Of a DNA stretch of 64,000 bases, positions 49,254-57,443 are shown in pieces (position 1 is the stretch's first letter; every line of letters starts with the position of its first letter). The notes under the pieces were generated by a model. The model saw only the letters and a list, made by a program, of their open reading frames with translations, did no database searches and had not been told where the DNA came from. Both the position numbers and the translations under genes were made by a program. This DNA comes from CAVZOY01 sp963777095 (GTDB lineage: Bacteria > Actinomycetota > Actinomycetes > Mycobacteriales > Geodermatophilaceae): NCBI GenBank assembly GCA_963777095.1, contig CAVZOY010000006.1:930001-994000 (forward strand), read 5' to 3'.

Positions 49254-49779
49254 GTGGATCCTCACGAGCGCACCGCCTCGCGGCACGCCGCAGTGGTGGA
49301 CCCGCAGGTGATGCGGGACGTCCTCGGTCACTTCGCCTCCGGCGTCACGGTCGTCACCGCCCTCACGGGCGACGGCCCGCTCGGGTTCACCTGCCAGTCG
49401 TTCAGTTCGCTGTCGCTGGACCCCCCGCTGGTGGTGTTCGCCCCCGGCCGTGCGTCGCGCACCTGGCCGCGGTTGCGCGAGATCGGCCGGTTCTGCGTGA
49501 ACGTGCTGGCCCAGGGCCAGGACGACGTGTCCCGCGCCTTCGCGCGGTCGGGCGGCGACAAGTTCGCCGGGCGTGCACTGGGTGCCCAGCCCGCACGGCG
49601 CACCGGTGCTCGACGACGTCGTGGCCTGGATCGACGGCGAGCTGTGGGCGGAGTACGACGGCGGCGACCACACGCTCGTCGTCGCCCGGGTGCTCGACCT
49701 GGGCGCCGACCCCGACCGCCGCCCGCTGCTCTACCACCGCGGCAACTACGGGCTCCTGGACAACGCCGGCCCCGCCTGA
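49254..49779 (+). CDS. Flavin reductase-like FMN-binding protein (frameshifted near 49573)
   Basis: About 175 residues of the FMN-binding split-barrel family. MRDVLGHFASGVTVVTALTG, LGFTCQSFSSLSLDPPLVVF and IGRFCVNVLAQGQDDVSRAF are typical, ending SGGDKFAG. One extra base in GCCGGGCGTGC moves coding to the frame reading HWVPSPHGAPVLDDVVAWID and LYHRGNYGLLDNAGPA. Such reductases supply reduced FMN to oxygenases. It is probably co-transcribed with the lyase. Confidence 0.83.
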
Positions 49780-49793
49780 GCCGGGGTCCTTCT

Positions 49794-52100
49794 TCAGCAG
49801 AAGCGGACGGCGAGCAGCGCGACGTCGTCGCGCCGGTCCGGCACGCCGGTGACGGAGGCGGCGCAGAGCTCGGCGGGGGACGCCGACACCGGAGCGGCGG
49901 CCAGCCGCTGGGCCAGCTCGCCGATGCCGGTGTCCATGTCCTCGCCCGGTCTCTCCACCAGCCCGTCGGTGTAGGCGACCAGCGTCGAGCCGGCCGGCAT
50001 CTGGACCACCTTCGTGGTGCGCCGGCTGGACGCGTCGACGCCCACCAGCATGCCGGTGGCGCCGTCGAGCAGCCGGACCTCGCCGTCGGCGCCCCGCAGC
50101 AGCACCGGCGGGTGGCCGGCGTTGGCCACCTCCAGCCGCCACGTGCGCTCGTCGTCGGTCGGCGGCACGGCGCGGGCGTAGACCATCGTGGCCATCGAGG
50201 CGACCCGCAGGCCCTGCACCAGCCGGTCGACCTTTCCCAGCACGGCCGCGGGGTCGGGGTCCTCGGCCTCCCAGAGGCAGGCCCGGATCAGCCCGCGCAG
50301 ATGGCCCATGGCGGCGGCCGCGGCGACGTCGTGGCCGACGACGTCGCCGACGACGATGCCCACCGAGCCGTCGGGCAGCTGCAGCAGGTCGTAGAAGTCG
50401 CCGCCGACGTCGGCTGCGGTCGAGGCGCTGACGTAGTGCGCCGCCGCCTCGATGCCGTCGATCTGCGGGATCTCGGGGAGCAACGAGCGCTGCAGCGTGT
50501 CGGCGACGCTGTGCTCCTGCTGGTACAGGCGCACGTTGTCCATGACGAGCGCGGCGCGACGCGCCAGGTCCGCGACCATGTCGACGTCGTCCTGGTCGAA
50601 GGTGCGGTCCGGCGACGTCGACACCAGCGCGAGGGCACCGAGGGTGCGGCGGCGGGCCACCATCGGGACGGTCAACACCGAGACGCCGCCCAGCCGGCGG
50701 AACGCCTCCCGGGCCGCGGGACTGGTGATCGCCCGTTCCAGCACCTCGTCGGTCACCTCCGGCAGCAACACCGGCCGCGCGGTGGTCATGCTCTGCCGGC
50801 TCGGCGAGGTCGGCGGCAGGTGCATCACGTGCTGCGAGGTGAACGTCGCGAGGTCGGCCTCGTGGCCTTCGTCGCGGTGCAGGAAGGCGCTGTCGCGCAC
50901 CACCCCGTACTCGTCGACCAGCGTGATGTAGGCCCAGTCGGCGAGCAGCGGCACGCAGAGGGCCGCCAGGCGCTCGAGCAGGTCGCGCATCTCCAGCGTC
51001 GCCGAGAGGGTCGTCGTCGTCTCGGCCATCAGGGCCAGCCGGCTCTGCGCGCGCTCGGCCCCCCACCGAGCACGCTCCGCCTCGCTGCGCGCCCGTTCGG
51101 CGTCCGCCCGCGCCCGCTCCGCGATCACGCGGGCGTTCTCGGCCTCCTGCCGCGCCGACTGCTCGGCCGCGAAGGCGGCCTCCCGATCGCTCTCGACGCG
51201 TACCCGCTCCGTGACGTCGATCTGCACCCCGACGAAGCTCACCAGCTCGCCGTCGCCGTCGAAGACCGGACTGATGGAGAGCTGGTTCCAGAACGCCGTG
51301 CCGTCCCTGCGGTAGTTCAGCAGCGTGACGGTGAGGGGTCGGCGCTCGCCCAGGGCGGCGTGGATCTCCGCGACGGCGGCCGGGTCGGTGGCCGGTCCCT
51401 GCAGGAACCGGCAGTTGCGGCCCACGGCGTCGTCGTACTCGTAGCCGGTCACCCGCGTGAAGGACGGGTTGACCCAGACCAGCGGGTTGTCCGGCTGCCG
51501 CGGGTCGGTGATCGAGAAGGTGATGTCGGTGGCGATCACGGCGCGCTCGCGCAGCGCCTGGAGCGCGGCTTCCTGGTCGCCGACCGACGTCCGGTCCAGC
51601 TCCAGGAAGACCACCAGGGACAGCTGCTCGGCGCTGGCGCTGTGCGACAAGGGGAAGCCGGTCACCCAGAGCACCTGGTCCTGGAAGCCGTCGTCGTCCT
51701 CGGCGCGACGCGCGTCGGAGCTGCGGCCGGGGGACAGCCGCACCGCCTCACCGGTCACCGGACGGCCCGAGGCGACCACGGACAGCGGACCGCTGGTACT
51801 GGCGAGCGGCTCGCCGTTGAGGTCGGTCAGACCGGCCTTCGCGCCCCACGTGTCGACGTCGACGGGGAGGCGCACGTTGCCGGCCAGCTCGACCGCGGCC
51901 GTGTTGGCATAGGTCACGGCACCCGACTTCTGGTCGATGACCAGGACGGCGACCGGTACGTCGACCAGCACGCCGGGCAGCTGGCGGGCGCCGTCGGCCT
52001 CGTCATCGCGCCCGGTGACCACGGCGCGCGCACCCGCGACGGCGGCCGCGGCTTCGACAGGGACGGCCGAAGGCCCCCGTGGGTCTCGATCAGGCCGCAC
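49794..52100 (-). CDS. LOV-GAF-PP2C (SpoIIE) blue-light-type phosphatase
   Basis: 768 residues. An N-terminal PAS-like domain comes first, then a LOV domain with the photoactive motif GRNCRFLQ (Cys230) and LLNYRRDGTAFWNQLSISPV. A long Ala/Arg/Glu coiled coil (AERARADAERARSEAERARW) leads to a GAF domain (VSVLTVPMVARRRTLGALAL). The C-terminus is a SpoIIE/RsbU PP2C phosphatase (AADVGGDFYDLLQLPDGSVG; VVGDVVGHDVAAAA; ANAGHPPVLL; AYTDGLVERP). It is likely a light-responsive switch that dephosphorylates an anti-sigma antagonist; no such partner gene is in the window. GTG 52100 start. Confidence 0.9.
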   Translation of the reverse strand: MRPDRDPRGPSAVPVEAAAAVAGARAVVTGRDDEADGARQLPGVLVDVPVAVLVIDQKSGAVTYANTAAVELAGNVRLPVDVDTWGAKAGLTDLNGEPLASTSGPLSVVASGRPVTGEAVRLSPGRSSDARRAEDDDGFQDQVLWVTGFPLSHSASAEQLSLVVFLELDRTSVGDQEAALQALRERAVIATDITFSITDPRQPDNPLVWVNPSFTRVTGYEYDDAVGRNCRFLQGPATDPAAVAEIHAALGERRPLTVTLLNYRRDGTAFWNQLSISPVFDGDGELVSFVGVQIDVTERVRVESDREAAFAAEQSARQEAENARVIAERARADAERARSEAERARWGAERAQSRLALMAETTTTLSATLEMRDLLERLAALCVPLLADWAYITLVDEYGVVRDSAFLHRDEGHEADLATFTSQHVMHLPPTSPSRQSMTTARPVLLPEVTDEVLERAITSPAAREAFRRLGGVSVLTVPMVARRRTLGALALVSTSPDRTFDQDDVDMVADLARRAALVMDNVRLYQQEHSVADTLQRSLLPEIPQIDGIEAAAHYVSASTAADVGGDFYDLLQLPDGSVGIVVGDVVGHDVAAAAAMGHLRGLIRACLWEAEDPDPAAVLGKVDRLVQGLRVASMATMVYARAVPPTDDERTWRLEVANAGHPPVLLRGADGEVRLLDGATGMLVGVDASSRRTTKVVQMPAGSTLVAYTDGLVERPGEDMDTGIGELAQRLAAAPVSASPAELCAASVTGVPDRRDDVALLAVRFC

Positions 52101-52224
52101 ACAACCAATTTAGCGAAGCTCGGGGCGGCGACGCCAGGTGGGTGATCATGCTCGGTCGGGAGATTCGGGAGGCGTCCGAACGGGCACGGAACCGGGGAAC
52201 GACGTCGACGATCGGAGGACGACG

Positions 52225-52906
52225 GTGGGATTTCTCGACCGGCTCCTGGGCCGCAACCGACAGGACAGCTACGCCCGGTCCGACGGCTATGCCCCGCCGT
52301 CCGGCGAGGTGCCGCAGGCACCCGGGGCATCGGAGGACCAGCGGGCCGATCGAGCGCTACCGGTACCTGCTCAAGACCGCGCCGCCGGACCAGATCGAGG
52401 AGGCCCACGCCGAGGCCTTCGCCAAGCTGAGCCCCGAGCAGCGCCGGCAGGTGCTCGACCAGCTCGCCACGACCGGCGAGCGCCCGCAGGGCGACGACCC
52501 GCGGTCGCTCGCGCGCGCCGCGACCCGCGCGGAGGTCCGCTCCCCGGGCAGCCTCGAGCGCGCCTTCGGCGGCGGCGGCGGGTACGGCGGCGGCTACGGC
52601 CGGGGCTCCGGCGGCGGCGGGGGGCCGGGCTTCGGCAGCATGGTCGGCGGCAGCCTGCTCGGCACGATCGGCGGCCTGGTGATCGGCACCGCGGTCGCCG
52701 ACGCGCTGTTCGACACCGGCCTCGGTGACGGCGGCCTGTTCGGCGGCGAGGACGAGGTGGCCGCGGCCGACGGCGGCGACGGTTTCGGTGCGGAGGACGC
52801 CGGCTCCGGCGCCGACGGCGACTACGCCGCGGGCGGGGACTCCGGAGGCGACTTCGGCGGTGGGGACTTCGGGGGCGGCGACTTCGGGGGCGGAGGCGAC
52901 TTCTGA
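52225..52906 (+). CDS. Hypothetical Gly-rich protein (frameshifted near 52345)
   Basis: About 226 residues when repaired. GTG 52225 (ATCGGAGGACGAC upstream) gives GFLDRLLGRNRQDSYARSDG. After one extra base near 52345 coding continues RYRYLLKTAPPDQIEEAHAE and AFAKLSPEQRRQVLDQLATT, a helical domain. A glycine-zipper-like hydrophobic stretch GGSLLGTIGGLVIGTAVADA and a tail of GGDFGGGDF repeats follow. Not recognised by function; it looks like a peripheral membrane or assembly protein. Confidence 0.62.
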
Positions 52907-52922
52907 GCCGTGGCGGCCGGCG

Positions 52923-53357
52923 TCAGCCGGCCGTGGCGTCGGCGCGCGCCTGACGCCGCAGCCAGAGCAGACCCAGGACGGGCAGCACCAGCGGCAGGAA
53001 CCCGTAGCCGCGTCCGTACGCCGACCACACGGTCTCGTCGGGGAACGCGGCCCGATCGGCCAGGGACAGCGTGCCGACGAGGAGGACGCCGACCAGCTCG
53101 ACGGTCAGCGCCACCGTCGCGATGCGCCGTCCGGTCCGCCCGCCGCGGACGAGCGCTCCGGTGGCCACTCCGTACACGGCGGCGGCGAAGGCCGACAGCA
53201 GATAGGCCAGCGGCGCCTCGTCGAAGCGGGTCGCCAGCTGCACCGCGGCCCGGGCGCTCGCGGCAAGCGCGAGCGTCGCGTAGAGCGCGACCAGCACGCG
53301 GCCGAGGCCGCGCAGCGTCGTGCCGCTCTCCGCGCGGGGCCCGAGGGCGTCAGGCAC
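52923..53357 (-). CDS. Small four-helix membrane protein
   Basis: 144 residues with about four hydrophobic helices (GRVLVALYATLALAASARAA; YLLSAFAAAVYGVATGALV; VALTVELVGVLLVGTLSL; YGFLPLVLPVLGLLWL). Function unknown. GTG 53357 overlaps the end of the upstream membrane gene, so the two are coupled and may form a complex. Confidence 0.65.
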   Translation of the reverse strand: MPDALGPRAESGTTLRGLGRVLVALYATLALAASARAAVQLATRFDEAPLAYLLSAFAAAVYGVATGALVRGGRTGRRIATVALTVELVGVLLVGTLSLADRAAFPDETVWSAYGRGYGFLPLVLPVLGLLWLRRQARADATAG

Positions 53358-53715
53358 CGGTGGCCTCCCAGAGCTGCAGCAGTCGCCAGACCATGACGGC
53401 GACGACGAGGGCCGCGATGCCGATGACCGTGCCGGCCCAGCGGCTGGGCTCGGTGCGCGACCAGAGCACGCCGGCCACCGGGATGAGGAGCACGCCGGCG
53501 AGGTAGCCGAGGAACGTCGCGGTCTCCTCGGGCCGGTGGCCACCGACGAGCCGGACGACGGCGATGCCCGCCTGCACGAGCAGCACGGCCTCCAGGAGGG
53601 CGGCCGTCGCGAGGTGCGCGAGCCCGGTGCGGCGCCGGGTGAGCGTGGACAGCGCCCCCAGCGCGGCGAGGACCAGCGCCACGACGGTCGCCGCCCAGAC
53701 GAGGGCGCCGCTCAC
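53350..53715 (-). CDS. Small four-helix membrane protein
   Basis: 121 residues, four hydrophobic segments (ALVWAATVVALVLAALGALS; LEAVLLVQAGIAVVRLVG; FLGYLAGVLLIPVAGVLW; VIGIAALVVAVMVWRLLQLW). Function unknown. GTG 53715. First gene of a two-gene membrane-protein unit, divergent from the subtilase. Confidence 0.65.
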   Translation of the reverse strand: MSGALVWAATVVALVLAALGALSTLTRRRTGLAHLATAALLEAVLLVQAGIAVVRLVGGHRPEETATFLGYLAGVLLIPVAGVLWSRTEPSRWAGTVIGIAALVVAVMVWRLLQLWEATGA

Positions 53716-53763
53716 CGCGCGGGAACGGGCAGGTCGGGCCGGTGCACGCCCTCATCCTGCACA

Positions 53764-53779
53764 TGTGTCGGCGGACACA
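53764..53779. promoter_or_regulatory. Inverted repeat between membrane-protein pair and subtilase
   Basis: TGTGTC-N4-GACACA at 53764-53779, in the 135-bp divergent gap; a possible operator. Confidence 0.3.
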
Positions 53780-53850
53780 ACCGGTCAGTAACCCCCCGCG
53801 CCCGCGCTCGTTGGGACAGAGCACCCCGCTCCCCAACGCCGAGGAGAACC

Positions 53851-55318
53851 ATGCGCCGGTCGTCCCGTCGGATCCTCGGGGTGGTGAGCGGCGCCGCCCT
53901 GGTCGCGGGCGCGCTCGCCATCTCCCCCGCGCAGGCCGCCCCGTCCGATTCCGACGCCTCGGTCCAGGAGTTCCTGGCCGGGCAGCTCGCCGACCTGACC
54001 GGCAGCACGACGCTGATGGTGCACGGCACCGACATCGCCGCCGCCCGAGCGGCGGTCGACGCCAGTGGCATGCGCACGATCACCGAGTTCGAGACGATCG
54101 GCGTCGTCGTCGCCTCCGGCACGGCCGGGCAGATCGAGGCCGCCCGCACCCAGCCGGGCGTGACGTACCTCGAGGGCAACACCCCCATCGCCTTCACGCA
54201 GGAGACCTCGAACACGGCCACCCGGGGCGCCGAGGCCGTGCGCACGCTCGCGGGCACCGACGGCTCGTCGCTCGACGGCAGCGGCGTCTCGGTGGCGGTC
54301 ATCGACTCCGGCGTGGACCCGACGCACCCCTACCTACGCAACGAGGACGGCAGCAGCGCCGTCGTCGCCAGCCTGAAGAGCCTGTGCCTGGACGAGTCGA
54401 CCACCAGCACCGACTGCGTGGTCCCCGTGCCGACGCTGGTGGACACCGACACCCTCTTCGGTGGCGGGCACGGCATGCACGTGTCCGGCATCGTCGCCGG
54501 CCGGCCCACCACGCTGACCGACGGCGGGCGGCTGCAGGGCGCGGCGCCCGGCGCGAGTCTGGTGACCATCTCGACCGGCGCCGTCCTGCTCATCGTCGGC
54601 GCCGACTCGGCGCTGAACTGGGTGCTGGAGAACCACGACGCCCCGTGCGGCAAGAGGCGTGCCGGCGGCGGAGTGCCCGCCGATCAAGGTCACGAACAAC
54701 TCGTACGGCCCGATCGGTGGCGGCGAGTTCGACCCGAACTCGGCCACGGTCAAGCTGCAGCGCGCGCTGGCGGCCCAGGGCGTCGTGACCGTCTGGGCCG
54801 CAGGCAACGACGGCGGCGACGGCGCGACCTCCATGACGAACCCCGCCGGGCAGGACCCGACCGGCGGCATCCTCTCGGTGGCCTCGTTCTACGACCAGGA
54901 CACCGGCACCCGGGACGGCGTCGTCAGCGACTACTCCTCGCGCGGCGCCTCCGCCGACCCGTCGACGTGGCCGGACATCTCCGCGCCGGGCGAGAACATC
55001 ACCGCGTCCTGCCGGCCGACCATGCCGATCTGCTCGACCGGCCTCGACCCGCGCAACGGCCCGGCCCTGACCGACGTCGCCACGTTCAACACGATCAGCG
55101 GGACGTCGATGGTGGCGCCGCACGTCGCCGGCATCGTGGCGCAGCTGTTCGAGGCCGACCCGACGGCGACCTCGGCCGCGATCGAGGCGGCGCTGAAGAG
55201 CACGGCCTTCCGGTTCACCGACGGTGCCGCGTACACCTCGGTCGGTGGCTATCCCACGTCGTTCGACAAGGGCGTGGGCCTGGTCGACGTCATGGCGGCG
55301 GTGCAGGCCCTCGGGTAA
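53851..55318 (+). CDS. Secreted S8 family serine protease (frameshifted near 54655)
   Basis: A subtilisin-like protease, about 488 residues when repaired. Signal peptide LGVVSGAALVAGALAISPAQAA cleaved near AQAA; an inhibitor-like propeptide follows. Triad: Asp in VAVIDSGVDPTHP, His in GGGHGMHVSGIVAG, Ser in ISGTSMVAPHVAGI; oxyanion Asn in KVTNNSYG. The frame breaks at about 54648-54662 (GGCAAGAGGCGTGCC). ATG 53851 follows GAGGAGAACC. A hairpin and a parS-like site follow the stop. Confidence 0.88.
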
Positions 55319-55330
55319 GGCACCGGCCGG

Positions 55331-55362
55331 CGGCGGGCGGTCTCCACGGGGGCCGCCCGCCG
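55331..55362 (+). terminator. Hairpin terminator after the subtilase gene
   Basis: CGGCGGGCGG (55331-55340) and CCGCCCGCCG (55353-55362), a perfect 10-bp stem with a 12-base loop, 12 bases after the stop. Confidence 0.7.
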
Positions 55363-55375
55363 TTCCACGTGGAAC
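55362..55375. promoter_or_regulatory. parS-like palindrome, intergenic
   Basis: GTTCCACGTGGAAC between the subtilase terminator and a small convergent gene; the most distal of five sites in the window. Confidence 0.72.
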
Positions 55376-55385
55376 GTGCTCGGGG

Positions 55386-55595
55386 TTACCCGCCGAGCAG
55401 TCCGCCGAGGCCGCCGCCCCCTCCGCCGGCCAGCTTGGCGACGAGGTCAGCAGGGTTCAGGCCGAGGCGCTCGAGGATGCCGGCGTGCTCGTCGGTGTCG
55501 ACGCGGTCGGGCAGCTCGCGGTCGGCCTGGTCGGCCTTGTCGCCGTCTCCCTGCGAGCGGAGCAGGTCCAGGATCTGGCTCTTGTCGAACTGCAT
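55386..55595 (-). CDS. Conserved small protein (69 aa)
   Basis: QFDKSQILDLLRSQGDGDKA then DQADRELPDRVDTDEHAGIL and a Gly-rich tail GGGGGGLGGLLGG. Similar short proteins are common in actinobacteria; function unknown. ATG 55595 with GAGGAGATCGCC upstream. Confidence 0.72.
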   Translation of the reverse strand: MQFDKSQILDLLRSQGDGDKADQADRELPDRVDTDEHAGILERLGLNPADLVAKLAGGGGGGLGGLLGG

Positions 55596-55757
55596 GGCGA
55601 TCTCCTCGGGTGCGGTGTGCCGGGTCGGCCTCCGTCGGTAGTGCCCGGTCGTGGAGATTCCGACACCGGCGGCAGCCGGCCTTCCCGCGGCTCGAACGCC
55701 TGCGCTGGGCGGGTGCTGCGATGATCTCCCGACGGCGCCGGACGGGGCGGAGGACGC

Positions 55758-56141
55758 GTGGCCTATCTGCTGGCCGCCCTCGGGGGCGCGCTCGGGGCGC
55801 TGGCGCGGTGGGCGGTGGTGCTGGCGGTCCCGCGGTCGTCCGGCGACTGGCCATGGGCCACGCTGAGCGTCAACCTCGTCGGCTGCCTGCTCATCGGGCT
55901 GCTGCTCGCCGTGCTGGCCGCTCGGCGGCCGGACGACGAGCGCTTGCGCACGTTCCTGGGTGCCGGGGTGCTCGGCGGCTTCACCACCTTCTCGGCCTTC
56001 GCGGTGGAGGTGGCCGATCTGCTGCGGATGGGTGTTCCGATCGCCGCGGCGGGCTACGTCGGGGTGTCGGTGCTCGGCGGGCTGCTCGCCGTGGCCGCGG
56101 GCCTTCGGATCGGTGCGCTCGCCGGGGGATCTCGGTCGTGA
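55758..56141 (+). CDS. crcB: Fluoride exporter CrcB (first subunit)
   Basis: 127 residues, four membrane helices. The CrcB/Fluc signature GGFTTFSAFAVEVADLL and the pore Asn in VNLVGCLLIGLLLAVL are present. Fluc channels work as antiparallel dual-topology dimers; here two homologous genes overlap, suggesting a heterodimer. GTG 55758 follows GCGGAGGACGC. Confidence 0.9.
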   Translation: MAYLLAALGGALGALARWAVVLAVPRSSGDWPWATLSVNLVGCLLIGLLLAVLAARRPDDERLRTFLGAGVLGGFTTFSAFAVEVADLLRMGVPIAAAGYVGVSVLGGLLAVAAGLRIGALAGGSRS

Positions 56142-56497
56142 CGGCGCTGCTGGTGGTCGCGGGCGCCCTGGTCGGGGCGCCGCTGCGGCTGTGGGTCACG
56201 CGGGTCGCCGCGCGGCGGGCAGGGGACCCGGCGATCGGGACGCTCGTCGTCAACGTCGTCGGCAGTGCCGTCCTCGGCGCGCTGACCGGTGCCGCTGGGG
56301 TGAGCGCCGCGACGCTCGCCCTGGTGGGCACCGGGTTCTGCGGTGCGCTCACGACCTTCTCGACGTTCGGCGCCGACGTCCTCCGTCTGGTCGATCTCCG
56401 GCGCCTGCTGGGCGCGCTCGGGTACGTGGCGGCGTCGCTGCTGCTCGGCATCGGTACGGCCGTGCTCGCGTGGGTCGTCGCGCGCGGTCCGTCCTGA
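56138..56497 (+). CDS. crcB: Fluoride exporter CrcB (second subunit)
   Basis: 119 residues, four helices. GALTTFSTFGADVLRLVD and VNVVGSAVLGALTG match the family. GTG 56138 overlaps the first crcB stop in GTGA, so the pair is co-translated and probably assembles as opposite-topology partners. Confidence 0.9.
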   Translation: MTALLVVAGALVGAPLRLWVTRVAARRAGDPAIGTLVVNVVGSAVLGALTGAAGVSAATLALVGTGFCGALTTFSTFGADVLRLVDLRRLLGALGYVAASLLLGIGTAVLAWVVARGPS

Positions 56498-56563
56498 CCC
56501 GAACTGCGCACCGCCCGTCGGCTGCTGGCCGAGCAGTCCGAGGGTGCCCCCGCCGCCCGCCCG

Positions 56564-56569
56564 TAGGGT
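56564..56569 (+). promoter_or_regulatory. -10 element, leaderless sulfurtransferase promoter
   Basis: TAGGGT, 6 bases before GTG 56576. Confidence 0.6.
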
Positions 56570-56575
56570 CGGCCC

Positions 56576-57393
56576 GTGATCCCACCCGTCGTCGACCTGG
56601 CCTGGATGCAGCAGCACCGCGACGCCGTGGTCCTCGCCGACGTCCGCTGGTACCTCGACGGCCGGTCCGGTCGGGACGCCTACGACGCGGGGCACCTGCC
56701 CGGGGCCGTCTTCGTCGACGTCGACCGCGACCTGGCCGCGCTCCGCCGCGCCGGAGAGCGGCCGTCACCCGCTCCCCGAGCCCGAGGACTTCGCCGACCG
56801 GATGGCCGCGCTCGGCATCGCCGACGGCGACACGGTGATCGCCTACGACGACGCCGGCGGCGTCACCGCCGCCCGGCTGGTCTGGATGCTGCGGGTCACC
56901 GGCCACGAGGCCGCACTGCTGGACGGCGGGATGGCCGCGTACGACGGGCCGCTCGACCGGGATGCCCCCCGTCGCGAGCGCGCGACGTTCACCGCCGCGC
57001 CCCTGGCCCGCCGACCGCCTCGCCGGCATCGACGACGCCACCGACCCGGGCAACGTCGTCGTCGACGCCCGCGACGCCGCGCGGTTCCGCGGTGAGATCG
57101 AACCGGTCGACCCGCGGCGCCGGCCACATCCCCGGCGCGGTGAACCTCCCGTGCCGCACCAACGTGGACGCCGACGGCCGGTTCCTCGCCGCCGACGAGC
57201 TGCGCCGCCGGTTCGAGGCCGTCGGCGTCACCGACGGGTCGGCGCGTCGTCAGCTACTGCGGCTCCGGCGTCAACGCCTGCCACAACCTGCTGGCGCTCG
57301 AGCTCGCCGGGCTCGGCCCGGGCCGCCTCTATCCGGGCTCCTGGTCGCAGTACGTGCGACGAGGCGGACCGGCCCGTCGCGAGCGGCGACTGA
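56576..57393 (+). pseudogene. 3-mercaptopyruvate/thiosulfate sulfurtransferase (SseA-like), about five frame breaks
   Basis: A two-domain rhodanese recognisable only by switching frames. From GTG 56576: VVLADVRWYLDGRSGRDAYD and AGHLPGAVFVDVDRDLA. After a break near 56758: FADRMAALGIADGDTVIAYD and GHEAALLDGGMAAYDG. After about 57005: LAGIDDATDPGNVVVDARDA. After about 57115: AGHIPGAVNLPCRTNVDADG. After about 57240: VVSYCGSGVNACHNLLALEL, with the active-site Cys loop CGSGVNAC. After about 57355 the tail ends RPVASGD at the TGA 57391-57393. No in-frame stops interrupt the pieces, so base-call errors are as likely as true decay. Confidence 0.8.
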
Positions 57394-57443
57394 CCGCCCC
57401 CGGCGGGCGGGCAGGATCCGGCCTCAGTAGGGTCGGAACCGGA

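Noticed and set aside
55640..55757. Fluoride riboswitch ahead of crcB
   Set aside because: A GATGATCTCCC string slightly resembles the 3' part of the crcB motif, but the 5' GGCGATG-type element and pseudoknot partners could not be found.
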